DNA of 10,696 nt from JBOFDK01 sp051646925 (GCA_051646925.1 JBOFDK010000040.1:1-10696); one strand, 5' to 3'. Counted from the stretch's first letter, positions 1 through 5,835 are shown. Program-made: numbers and translations. Notes: a model not told the origin generated them from the letters alone.

Positions 1-394
1 TTCCCCACCCGGTTTCTAGAATAAAAGTAGCTAGAGCAAAGCCAGGATCAATTTGATAATGCAATGATAGAGTGTAAATCGTATCTGGGTGCATGTGCTT
101 TGTTAAGTCGTGATAGTTCATGAATGCTTTTAATTTGAAGTAATCCGTTTGATGATCATTGATTTGCGTATCTTCATCTAATGTAATTACAACAACTTCA
201 TTTTTAATTGGTTCTTGCTTTACAACCTCTTGCTCAACTGGAATGCAAGGTTCTGATTGTTGTGTTTCGTTAATTTCTCCTGCACCATAGATGCTATGCA
301 TTAATCCTATCAACAATGAAATGATTGTTAAAAATTGAAAAAACATGGCTTTTTTAAGCGATTTAGATAACTCATTTAAAGTATTTCTGTTCAT
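1..394 (-). CDS. membrane-anchored glucosaminidase/lysozyme-like protein (C-terminus beyond window)
   Basis: Only the first 131 codons lie in the window; the frame is open to the left edge. The start is the ATG at 394, preceded by a strong purine-rich site (CAGGGGGG, 392-411 region). Residues about 17-37 form one hydrophobic segment (signal anchor), then comes a linker of about 45 residues rich in E, Q and V, and then LKAFMNY at 88-94 and FILETGWG at 124-131. The last motif resembles the catalytic-Glu region (here E127) of glucosaminidase and lysozyme-like muramidases, usually seen as ALESGWG. The inferred role is cleavage of peptidoglycan on the outer face of the membrane. It is the fourth gene of the leftward early operon, 20 bp after the previous gene. 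A wall hydrolase in the early rather than the late operon is odd. The catalytic domain is mostly outside the window, so the family is tentative. Confidence 0.6.
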   Translation of the reverse strand, partial: MNRNTLNELSKSLKKAMFFQFLTIISLLIGLMHSIYGAGEINETQQSEPCIPVEQEVVKQEPIKNEVVVITLDEDTQINDHQTDYFKLKAFMNYHDLTKHMHPDTIYTLSLHYQIDPGFALATFILETGWG

Positions 395-414
395 ATTGTC
401 CCCCCTGTTAATTG

Positions 415-951
415 TTACTTCAACGAATCAAAATCAACGTTTTCTAATATTTCAAATAATTGAGCTAGGCGTGGACTTCTCCAGCCAGAGTGGGCAAATG
501 CCCAAACACGATTGCTGTAGTGATGACTATTTTCTTCAATGTGTTGTAAACAATCAGCTTTTGTTAAAAAGATTGCGTTGTGATTATATTCGAGTCGGTA
601 GTCAGTGTGCGTGACATAATACCCGGTTATACCGTGTTCATTAAGTACATTAATTACTTCATCAAACTCAGTGCACCAAGAAAAATAATTAATTACTAGA
701 TTGTCAAACTCATCAACTAAGCTATCAATAACTTCATCCACATCGTTACCTAAACGATTACCGCAACAATCATAAAGCCATGTTTCACTCGCATCCTCTT
801 CATTGACGATTACATCAACACCTTCTACAACTATCCAGTATCTTGGACTAGCAGTTGCTCCACGATTTCCAGTGAAGATGTCCTGTTGTAGTTGTTTTAA
901 AAACTCAATGTCTTCATTTGTAAGCTTTCTAGTTTCAAGTTCCCTTTTCAT
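415..951 (-). CDS. phage hypothetical protein, acidic, 178 aa
   Basis: No function is recognised. The protein is acidic and has two visible parts. Residues about 35-95 are rich in D, E and V (WIVVEGVDVIVNEEDASE, then LYDCCGNRLGNDVDEV). The C-terminal third holds a stretch with FLTKADCLQHIEEN followed by YSNRVWAFAHSGWRSPRLAQLFEILENVDF. This C-terminal pattern (HIE-x-N-x-H-x-Y-S, then a W-R-S/D-P motif and a final LxEILExxDF helix) looks like a block that I recall in uncharacterised proteins of Bacillota phages; that recollection is not tested here. The ATG at 951 has an excellent site (GGGGAGGAAATAAAC). Its start lies 17 bp inside the end of the preceding gene, so the two are probably translationally coupled within the early operon. 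Confidence 0.75.
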   Translation of the reverse strand: MKRELETRKLTNEDIEFLKQLQQDIFTGNRGATASPRYWIVVEGVDVIVNEEDASETWLYDCCGNRLGNDVDEVIDSLVDEFDNLVINYFSWCTEFDEVINVLNEHGITGYYVTHTDYRLEYNHNAIFLTKADCLQHIEENSHHYSNRVWAFAHSGWRSPRLAQLFEILENVDFDSLK

Positions 952-1222
952 TGTTTATTTCCTCCCCTTTATTGTGTTTCATTAATTTACGTTCGATATC
1001 GGCATTTACGGATACTTCATGTTTCGTCATATGAACGTATTGTAATAAGCGTTTCGGATCAAAGCCAAATTCAGTTGATTTACCTTCTTTAGCAGCTTCC
1101 AATTGAATAGCATTAAATATTTGTGTTGCTTTTGTTGGACCGCAAGGTATAAATCTTTTGATTGAATTTTTGTTTGCTAAACCCTTTAAAAGTATTTCTT
1201 CACGTACAATGTTTATTCCCAT
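935..1222 (-). CDS. small DNA-binding-like protein (excisionase/DUF3173-like), 95 aa
   Basis: The start is set at the ATG at 1222, because GGGAGG lies 5-6 bases upstream; a longer frame from TTG 1240 would put this site inside the gene. The protein is small and basic in its central part. Residues about 15-65 (KGLANKNSIKRFIPCG, then PTKATQIFNAIQLEA, then FGFDPKRLLQYVHM) look like a helix-turn-helix followed by a short wing-like strand. This resembles the small HTH proteins of DUF3173/excisionase type found in phages and conjugative elements. It is the second gene of the leftward operon after the Cro-like gene, a common place for xis or an early activator. A copy of the switch operator lies in the 38-bp gap before it. 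The role as excisionase is inference; no homology search was possible. Confidence 0.6.
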   Translation of the reverse strand: MGINIVREEILLKGLANKNSIKRFIPCGPTKATQIFNAIQLEAAKEGKSTEFGFDPKRLLQYVHMTKHEVSVNADIERKLMKHNKGEEINNEKGT

Positions 1223-1243
1223 AATTACCTCCCTCACCAACTA

Positions 1244-1260
1244 AGACACATAACGTGACA
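1244..1260. promoter_or_regulatory. fifth copy of the repressor operator (O5)
   Basis: The sequence AGACACATAACGTGACA fits the same 17-bp dyad (GTTCAC-N5-GTGACC type) as the four operators at 1485-1593. It starts right after the stop codon of the Cro-like gene and lies 22 bp upstream of the next start. No clear promoter hexamers are seen here, so it may act as a roadblock or as part of cooperative looping with the main operator cluster. Confidence 0.6.
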
Positions 1261-1470
1261 TCAATTCTTAAAAAAAATTGAGTCGACACTTTTTTTGAAA
1301 ATGCGAGACAATTTTATTTTTACTTCATCTCTGGGGATCCTTTCCCCAGTTTCATACATTGCTATAGAAGAAATCGATATATTCGCCATATTTGCTACGT
1401 CTTTTTGTGAATATCCCTTATCTTTTCTTAATTTTTTTAAGCGCTTTCCAATTTCTTTTGCTTCCGGCAT
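1261..1470 (-). CDS. Cro-like XRE-family transcriptional regulator
   Basis: A 69-residue protein that is almost wholly one XRE/HTH_3 domain (residues 5-62): IGKRLKKLRKDKGYSQKDVA is helices 1-2, MANISISSIAMYETGERIP carries the recognition helix, and the tail ends at the usual LF/FxxSVDSIFF pattern. No second domain is present, as expected for a Cro-type protein that binds the same operators as the longer divergent repressor. The ATG at 1470 has AAAGGAAG upstream. It is the first gene of the leftward operon, driven by the strong promoter at 1510-1538, and faces the repressor gene at 1620 across an operator cluster. The inferred role is to shut off the lysogeny promoter and commit to lytic growth. 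Its recognition helix (SSIAMYE) is close to that of the repressor (SSISMYE), which supports a shared operator. Confidence 0.9.
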   Translation of the reverse strand: MPEAKEIGKRLKKLRKDKGYSQKDVANMANISISSIAMYETGERIPRDEVKIKLSRIFKKSVDSIFFKN

Positions 1471-1484
1471 AGGTCTTCCTTTCT

Positions 1485-1593
1485 GTTCACATTACGTGAC
1501 CACAAACACATCATACACGAGTTCACAAAATGTGTCAATGATATATTTACATTTTGTGACCATATTTGTTGTAAAGGTTCACGAAAGGTGATA
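1485..1593. promoter_or_regulatory. switch operator cluster, four 17-bp dyads (O1-O4)
   Basis: Four copies of an imperfect dyad with half-sites GTTCAC and GTGACC around a 5-bp spacer are seen. O1 is 1485-1501 (GTTCACATTACGTGACC), O2 is 1521-1537 (GTTCACAAAATGTGTCA), O3 is 1545-1561 (ATTTACATTTTGTGACC) and O4 is 1577-1593 (GTTCACGAAAGGTGATA). Centre spacings are 36, 24 and 32 bp. O2 lies within the leftward promoter and overlaps its -35; O4 sits between the -35 and -10 of the rightward promoter; O1 is downstream of the leftward -10. This is the classic design in which one protein can repress the lytic promoter and also autoregulate its own gene. Confidence 0.85.
1510..1538 (-). promoter_or_regulatory. 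leftward early (lytic) promoter
   Basis: On the minus strand a perfect -35 TTGACA (1533-1538) is followed by 17 bp and the -10 TATGAT (1510-1515). It reads into the Cro-like gene. Operator O2 fills the spacer and touches the -35, so repressor bound there should block RNA polymerase. Confidence 0.85.
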
Positions 1594-1597
1594 TATT
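1569..1597 (+). promoter_or_regulatory. rightward lysogeny promoter of the repressor gene
   Basis: The -35 TTGTAA (1569-1574), a 17-bp spacer and the -10 TATATT (1592-1597) lie just before the repressor gene. Operator O4 (1577-1593) occupies the spacer and touches the -10. The predicted transcript starts near 1604, close to the ribosome site AAGGAG at 1609-1613. Confidence 0.75.
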
Positions 1598-1619
1598 ACA
1601 ATTGATGAAGGAGTTATTT

Positions 1620-2027
1620 ATGAGAAATATAGGAGATACAATCAAATTATTGCGTGAAGAACGTAATATGACACAACAAGATTTGGCGAAAGCACTACAT
1701 CAAAGTAGAAGTTCAATATCAATGTATGAATCGAATGTTCGAATCCCTTCCGATGATATAAAAGAGGCAATTTGTGACTACTTTAATGTAGATATGAATT
1801 TTCTTTTTGGAAAGACAAGTATTCGTAATAGCTTTAGAGAATCCAATAAAGAAAATAATACAGACGAAATAACAAATATTAATGATGCTATGTTGTTTCT
1901 TTTATCAAATCCTGTTGTATCCGCTTATGGTGGTTATGACTTTGATCGCATGAGCGATGAAGAAAAAATACAATTTGCTAATAAAATGATGGGAGTATTG
2001 AAAATGGTTGCAGATGATTATAAGTAA
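1620..2027 (+). CDS. CI/ImmR-like phage repressor (XRE family)
   Basis: The start is set at ATG 1620, which has AAGGAG six bases upstream; the frame also extends to ATG 1605 and TTG 1602, but those would put the ribosome site inside the gene. The protein has 135 residues. Residues 3-58 form an XRE domain (IGDTIKLLREERNMTQQDLA, then HQSRSSISMYE as the recognition helix). Residues 59-135 are a short tail with a helical end (SDEEKIQFANKMMGVLKMV) probably used for dimer contacts. There is no S24/LexA-type Ser-Lys peptidase domain, so RecA-driven self-cleavage is not expected. An ImmA-like protease gene lies in the same module, which points to the ImmR/ImmA mode of derepression known from ICEBs1. 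It faces the Cro-like gene across the operators and heads the rightward lysogeny module. Confidence 0.88.
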   Translation: MRNIGDTIKLLREERNMTQQDLAKALHQSRSSISMYESNVRIPSDDIKEAICDYFNVDMNFLFGKTSIRNSFRESNKENNTDEITNINDAMLFLLSNPVVSAYGGYDFDRMSDEEKIQFANKMMGVLKMVADDYK

Positions 2028-2059
2028 TTACGAGTATTAAACTCGAGAAAGAGAAATAT

Positions 2060-2773
2060 ATGAAAAAAAAATATAATGAGAAGTTGCTTATTGTAATTGG
2101 TTTTGTAGTTTCATTTATTATTATGATTTCATCAACCTATATTCAAAACGAAACATTACAATCAACATTTGTAATTGTTGGTGGATGTTTATTCTATGGC
2201 ATACTATTCTACATTTTCATCAAGTACTTAAAACCTGTATTAGATGCTAGAAATCGTGAAAAGTTTGAACTTAAAAAGAAAGAGTTGGAACTTGCTAGAC
2301 AAGAAGCACAAGCTAAAAGTGTATTTAAAGTTCATACTCCAACTGTAAAAACAGAACCAAAAGTATCATATGGAAAATGGATAGAGTTAAGCAATGGATT
2401 TGGACAACTCATTCATGTTAAAGGAGTTACTTTTGATAATCGTCAAGACGTAATATCACAACTAAAGACGAGATCAAAAGTTACACCAAGATACTATACC
2501 TATAATAATCAACCTGCTATTGAGCTTTTATATGAAGGAGAATCGATAGGTAACGTGCCTAAGGAATTAGCAAAAGCTTTGACTGAATTAAAACCATTTT
2601 TCCACAGCATAGTTATTAAATCTAAATACAAACTAGCTAGTGATACTTATATTTCAGAATTTGCAGATCCTGAAGATTACGAGGAAGAAGAAGATGAAGA
2701 ATACGGCATTCAAATCGACTACCGAATCAAAAAAGATGCATATGAAATCCTAAAAGAAAAAAATGCAATTTAA
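2060..2773 (+). CDS. two-TM membrane protein with HIRAN-like domain
   Basis: A 237-residue protein. Residues about 9-25 and 37-56 are hydrophobic and form a membrane hairpin. Residues 57-88 are highly charged (NREKFELKKKELELARQEAQ) and look like a short coiled coil. Residues about 117-190 carry KGVTFDNRQDVISQL, a middle strand with YNNQPAIELLYEGESIG, then NVPKELAKAL; this order (GVTF.NR, .. AI.V, IG.VPKELA..L) matches the HIRAN domain, known as a DNA-end or stalled-fork binding module. Residues 203-214 are an acidic run. ATG 2060 has a modest site (GAGAAAGAG). It follows the repressor by 32 bp and is probably co-transcribed in the lysogen. A HIRAN module tethered to the membrane suggests sensing of DNA at the membrane or exclusion of incoming phage; this is inference only. 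Confidence 0.7.
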   Translation: MKKKYNEKLLIVIGFVVSFIIMISSTYIQNETLQSTFVIVGGCLFYGILFYIFIKYLKPVLDARNREKFELKKKELELARQEAQAKSVFKVHTPTVKTEPKVSYGKWIELSNGFGQLIHVKGVTFDNRQDVISQLKTRSKVTPRYYTYNNQPAIELLYEGESIGNVPKELAKALTELKPFFHSIVIKSKYKLASDTYISEFADPEDYEEEEDEEYGIQIDYRIKKDAYEILKEKNAI

Positions 2774-2800
2774 CACAACAATTTATAACATTATATGTGA

Positions 2801-2933
2801 TATGGGGGACAAGGCGAATATGATTGACACTTTAAATTAGTCAATGATATGATTGCTGTAGGACGATTTAGCCCCTTAATATAAATCGACCTCCCCATAC
2901 CGACCTTGTCACTTCCCTGACAAGGTTTTTTTT
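2801..2933 (+). ncRNA. candidate structured RNA with terminal hairpin, 5' of the ImmA-like gene
   Basis: No protein of useful size fits here, yet the + strand folds well by eye. A closing stem joins TATGGGG (2801-2807) to CCCCATA (2893-2899). Inside it are two hairpins: ATTGAC (2823-2828) with GTCAAT (2840-2845), extended by ATAT/ATAT across a G-G mismatch, and CGATTTA (2864-2870) with TAAATCG (2882-2888), extended by GG/CC. An intrinsic terminator follows (2903-2933). A second GACAAGG (2808-2814) could also pair with CCTTGTC (2904-2910), the 5' arm of the terminator, so the RNA may switch between two folds. No strong promoter is visible, so it may be a 3' end product of the repressor transcript, an attenuator for the protease gene, or a free small RNA. 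Confidence 0.55.
2903..2933 (+). terminator. intrinsic terminator
   Basis: ACCTTGTC (2903-2910) pairs perfectly with GACAAGGT (2919-2926) over an 8-nt loop, followed by a run of eight T. It separates the repressor/HIRAN genes from the ImmA-like gene. Confidence 0.88.
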
Positions 2934-2947
2934 ATAACATCTATGAT

Positions 2948-2964
2948 GTATCAACTCTTGATAC
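2948..2964. promoter_or_regulatory. perfect 17-bp palindrome before the ImmA-like gene, possible operator
   Basis: GTATCAA-CTC-TTGATAC is a perfect dyad with 7-bp arms, 27 bp upstream of the ATG at 2991. It differs from the switch operators. A TATGAT that could serve as a -10 lies directly upstream (2942-2947), with CTGACA 19 bp before it, so the dyad would cover the transcription start. The promoter is weakly supported because of the long spacer. Confidence 0.45.
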
Positions 2965-2990
2965 TATACATGCAACAAGGGGGACTGTTG

Positions 2991-3419
2991 ATGGGATTTA
3001 ACTGTATTTATGAAGTTGTAGAAGAAATAAAAGACAAAGATGTTCATGAACTACTTTGTGATTATGGAATTGAAGTGATGTATGTGGATGATCTAGATGT
3101 AGATGCTATGTATATTCATACTTCCAGACCTAGAATTATTATTAGAAATGATCTAGACGCTGATAAAACAAACATTGTATTGCTGCACGAATTGGGACAT
3201 TATCTATTTGATAAGAAATCCTGGTTGAGCAACCAGCGGACAAATGAAAACAATGCAAATTTATTTGTTTGTCTGCATTTAATCAAAAATAAGATTTGGG
3301 AACATAATTGTTTCTATGGCTATCTCATAGATTGCGGTTTATCCCCTAAAATAGCGCGAGCATTCAACGATAGAACTTATCAATATAAGTTACAAGTAAA
3401 ATATGAATTAAACTATTAG
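2991..3419 (+). CDS. ImmA/IrrE-family metallopeptidase
   Basis: The start is placed at ATG 2991, which has AAGGGGG (2977-2983) upstream; an in-frame ATG at 2943 has no such site. The product has 142 residues. The zinc motif HELGH is at 66-70 (H66, H70 ligands, E67 catalytic), and E86 in the following NENNANLF helix is the expected third ligand. These are the hallmarks of the ImmA/IrrE (PF06114) peptidases. In ICEBs1 the ImmA protein cleaves the ImmR repressor to switch the element on. Here the likely substrate is the repressor at 1620-2027. It lies after a terminator and a palindrome, so its expression seems to be controlled apart from the repressor. At 142 residues the protein is compact but complete for small phage ImmA proteins. 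Confidence 0.88.
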   Translation: MGFNCIYEVVEEIKDKDVHELLCDYGIEVMYVDDLDVDAMYIHTSRPRIIIRNDLDADKTNIVLLHELGHYLFDKKSWLSNQRTNENNANLFVCLHLIKNKIWEHNCFYGYLIDCGLSPKIARAFNDRTYQYKLQVKYELNY

Positions 3420-3423
3420 AACG

Positions 3424-3453
3424 TAAAAAAACACCCTAGCAGGAACTAGGGTG
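3424..3453 (-). terminator. leftward terminator before the integrase gene
   Basis: CACCCTAG (3432-3439) pairs with CTAGGGTG (3446-3453) over a 6-nt loop. A run of seven A (3425-3431) lies on the left, so the T-run is on the minus strand: this ends leftward transcription. On the + strand the stem has no T-run. It would stop antisense read-through into the ImmA-like gene. Confidence 0.7.
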
Positions 3454-3454
3454 C

Positions 3455-3500
3455 AGGCATAGAAATGTAATTACTGGGAGTAACACGTTTTTCTATGCCT
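3455..3500. repeat. long imperfect hairpin upstream of integrase
   Basis: AGGCATAGAAA (3455-3465) is the exact reverse complement of TTTCTATGCCT (3490-3500). Inside it a second dyad, TTACT (3471-3475) with AGTAA (3479-3483), makes a tall stem. It ends 16 bp before the integrase ribosome site. Both arms contain TATGCC/GGCATA, the core of the integrase arm-site repeats at 6918 and 7099, so integrase binding for autoregulation is possible but unproven. Confidence 0.6.
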
Positions 3501-3531
3501 TCATTGTAACATAATGAAGGAGGATTTTACA

Positions 3532-4593
3532 ATGGCAGTAAAAAAAGATGATGTAGGCGGCAAATGGTACTTTTATGGAAAGTATTATACTTTGCAAGGA
3601 GACTTGAAGCAGTATAAAAAAAGAGGATTCGCAACAAAGTCTATTGCGAAACAAGAAGAACAAGTGTTTTTACTTGCTCAAAAAGAGTATATTCCTAGAG
3701 TAAGTTTGAATGAATTGTACGAAGAATTCATAGCCTATTCATACGGTAGAAAAAAAGAAACTACTGTAAATAAAGATATTCAAATCTATCGGTTGCATAT
3801 CGTTGATTATTTTGGTTCTAAGGCCTATAAGAATATATCGGTAAAAGATATCATACGTTGGCAAAATGACTTGTTACGGGTTAAAAAACTAACACCAGCT
3901 AATATTAATTCAATCACTAAGACTTTCAACAAGCTTTTTGGTTATGCTGCAAAGGTTTATGGGTATACCGGAAACCCTATTAGAATGGCAGGACGGTTAA
4001 AAGAAACGAAATTCACCTATGTTACTTGGGATGAGTCGCAGTTCTTATTGTTTTATAAACAAATAGAAGAACAACGTTATCGAGTTGCGTTTAGAGTCTT
4101 ATACTTTACTGGTATTCGACGCGGAGAGCTATTAGCTCTTACATGGAATGATTTTGATGGTTCATCACTAACAATATCTAAAACATGTTCACACGTCACT
4201 GGTGGTTATGTAATCACCGACCCTAAAACTCACAATTCAAACAGAACTGTAACTCTTGATCAGACTACATTAGATATGTTAGTACAGTATAAAGAGTCAA
4301 TTCAAAACAACGATGGTTTTAATGATAACTGGTATATCTTTGGATATTCTGTTCCAATGCCATTTAATGCATTAGGTAGGATGAAAGACAAGTGTTCTAA
4401 ACAAGCAAACCTTCCAAGCATGAGGATCCATGATTTTAGACACTCACATATCTCATTACTTATCAACAATAATATTCCATTACCTGCTATAGCATCACGC
4501 GCAGGCGATACAATAGATACGATAATCAAAACGTACGCTCACTTATTCGAGAAATCGAATCAAGAGTTAATGGATTTTTTGAATCAGTATTAA
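3532..4593 (+). CDS. int: tyrosine-family phage integrase
   Basis: The start is ATG 3532, with AAGGAGG eight bases upstream; an earlier ATG at 3514 includes that site. The product has 353 residues. Residues 8-50 match an arm-DNA-binding domain (GGKWYFYGKYYT, then KRGFATKSIAKQEE), 57-150 a SAM-like core-binding domain, and 165-345 the catalytic domain. Catalytic residues visible are R196 (TGIRRGELLALTW), K232 (DPKTHNSNR), H300 and R303 (HDFRH) and Y335 (KTYAHLF). At the position that is usually His in LGH, this protein has D326 (RAGDTIDT). It catalyses attP x attB recombination; the likely attP lies 2.4 kb downstream (6918-7119), an unusually long gap caused by the accessory genes in between. 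A bidirectional terminator follows the stop directly. Confidence 0.95.
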   Translation: MAVKKDDVGGKWYFYGKYYTLQGDLKQYKKRGFATKSIAKQEEQVFLLAQKEYIPRVSLNELYEEFIAYSYGRKKETTVNKDIQIYRLHIVDYFGSKAYKNISVKDIIRWQNDLLRVKKLTPANINSITKTFNKLFGYAAKVYGYTGNPIRMAGRLKETKFTYVTWDESQFLLFYKQIEEQRYRVAFRVLYFTGIRRGELLALTWNDFDGSSLTISKTCSHVTGGYVITDPKTHNSNRTVTLDQTTLDMLVQYKESIQNNDGFNDNWYIFGYSVPMPFNALGRMKDKCSKQANLPSMRIHDFRHSHISLLINNNIPLPAIASRAGDTIDTIIKTYAHLFEKSNQELMDFLNQY

Positions 4594-4620
4594 AAAACCT
4601 AGCCATGCGCTAGGTTTTCT
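4594..4620. terminator. bidirectional terminator between convergent genes
   Basis: AAAACCTAGC (4594-4603) pairs perfectly with GCTAGGTTTT (4609-4618) over the loop CATGC. The A-run and T-run on the two sides let it serve the integrase gene and the leftward nuclease-like gene that ends at 4623. Confidence 0.88.
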
Positions 4621-4622
4621 TG

Positions 4623-5687
4623 TTATTGGAAGCGAGTGGCAGCTAATAGCAATTGCTCTTCTAGTGAGTATAAGTCATCAAGACTTTCTAGATCATAGCG
4701 AGTTGCTGCATTACCCTCATCATTTCTAATCATTATATGCTTTTTACCATCTAATTTTAAGCGACACACCCAACGGCGGTTATTATCATCGATTAATATT
4801 CCGAAGTAGCTTTCCGTATCTCTATACACAATACGAGACACATCCAGTGACTTGCGTAAAATATTCTTAATAATTACATAAGATTCAATCTCTTCTTCCG
4901 TAGTAATGATTTTTGAATCTTCCTCTTCAATCTCAATCACTGGTTCGACGAAAACGTTAGAATCCTCTGATGTAAGTGTTTCTTTGAACTTAAGTGATAA
5001 CTTATCGTTGATATGTTGAGAAATCGCTCTCTTTATTATCGGTTTAAACTTATCGATGATTTTTTGATTCTTTTGTCCTTCAAAAACACCAGAATTCAAA
5101 ACCATTTTAATAAATTCGTCCGACGGGTTTTCAAATAAGTCTTTAATTGCCGTTTTAGCAAGTTCAGTATCTCTTAATTCAGATGCAACACTCATGATAC
5201 TATCAACATCCAAATTTGATTTTACAAACTGCTCGATAGAGTTTAAGTCACGATCATTGATGCTATCAATGTCGAATGATAAAAACGGTTGCAAGTCCAT
5301 TTTATTCGGTTCATTCAAATCTGTGTAAAATTTGTAAGATAAACCATTTGTTAAAATAGCAAATTTTGCACTTGAAACACCAAAGTATCTGAATAATTGT
5401 GAATCGTGTTTATCTAACTTCTCTTTGCATGACTTTGCCTCAATTAAAATGATTGGCTGTTGGCAATCATCTAAAATAGCATAGTCAACTTTTTCACCCT
5501 TTTTGATACCTACGTCAGCCGTGTATTCTGGTATGAACTCCAACGGGTTAAATACGTCATAACCTAAACTTTGAAAAAATGGTAAGATCATTGATTGCTT
5601 TGTAGCTTCTTCTGTTTCAACATTATCTTTGATTGCGTTGATACGTGAGCTAAGGCTTTCTAGCTTGGCCTTCAAGTTAATACTCAT
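4623..5687 (-). CDS. stand-alone HsdR N-terminal-like PD-(D/E)XK nuclease (COG4748 type)
   Basis: A 354-residue protein. Residues 15-125 strongly match the type I restriction R-subunit N-terminal family: IKDNVETEEATKQSMILPFF, then GYDVFNPLEFIPEYTADVG, then KKGEKVDYAILDD, then PIILIEAKS and YFGVSSAKFAILTNGLSYKFYTD. The nuclease motif is D68 (VDYA) and E83-x-K85 (IEAK), with E27 as a possible extra acidic residue. There is no helicase domain, so it cannot act as a normal HsdR. Residues 165-230 are helical, about 240-265 is an acidic linker, and 268-350 is a separate alpha/beta domain (IVYRDTESYFGILIDDNNRRWVCRL). Such proteins are widespread in Bacillota and their mobile elements, but their function is not established. 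The ATG at 5687 has AAGGGGGG upstream. The gene is on the opposite strand to its neighbours, with its own promoter and terminator, typical of a lysogenic-conversion gene. Confidence 0.85.
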   Translation of the reverse strand: MSINLKAKLESLSSRINAIKDNVETEEATKQSMILPFFQSLGYDVFNPLEFIPEYTADVGIKKGEKVDYAILDDCQQPIILIEAKSCKEKLDKHDSQLFRYFGVSSAKFAILTNGLSYKFYTDLNEPNKMDLQPFLSFDIDSINDRDLNSIEQFVKSNLDVDSIMSVASELRDTELAKTAIKDLFENPSDEFIKMVLNSGVFEGQKNQKIIDKFKPIIKRAISQHINDKLSLKFKETLTSEDSNVFVEPVIEIEEEDSKIITTEEEIESYVIIKNILRKSLDVSRIVYRDTESYFGILIDDNNRRWVCRLKLDGKKHIMIRNDEGNAATRYDLESLDDLYSLEEQLLLAATRFQ

Positions 5688-5718
5688 TTTTAAACCCCCC
5701 TTTTGGATTTATAATTGA

Positions 5719-5747
5719 ATTATACACTTATTTTCACAATATATAAA
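5719..5747 (-). promoter_or_regulatory. promoter of the HsdR-like gene
   Basis: On the minus strand TATAAT (5719-5724) is preceded at 17 bp by TTTATA (5742-5747), giving a consensus -10 and a weak -35. It lies about 32 bp upstream of the start. A 13-bp palindrome (TGATTTGAAATCA, 5751-5763) just upstream could bind a regulator. Confidence 0.6.
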
Positions 5748-5835
5748 GGGTGATTTGAAATCAAAATACATTTTTATACTTTTGTCAATATAAAACGACC
5801 TAATAACCTTTCAAAAAAAATAACAATCGTTTCAC

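Noticed and set aside
345..985. Rightward frames at 345-614 and 803-985
   Set aside because: They lie antisense to well-supported leftward genes with strong ribosome sites, have no such sites themselves, and show no recognisable domain.
2208..2218. Reverse copy of the arm-site motif (GGCATACTATT) inside the HIRAN-like gene
   Set aside because: Single, partial and inside a coding sequence; a chance match is likely.
2801..3419. Type III toxin-antitoxin system (RNA repeats plus toxin)
   Set aside because: The RNA has no tandem repeats, and the downstream protein is an HELGH metallopeptidase, not a ToxN/TenpN-type nuclease.
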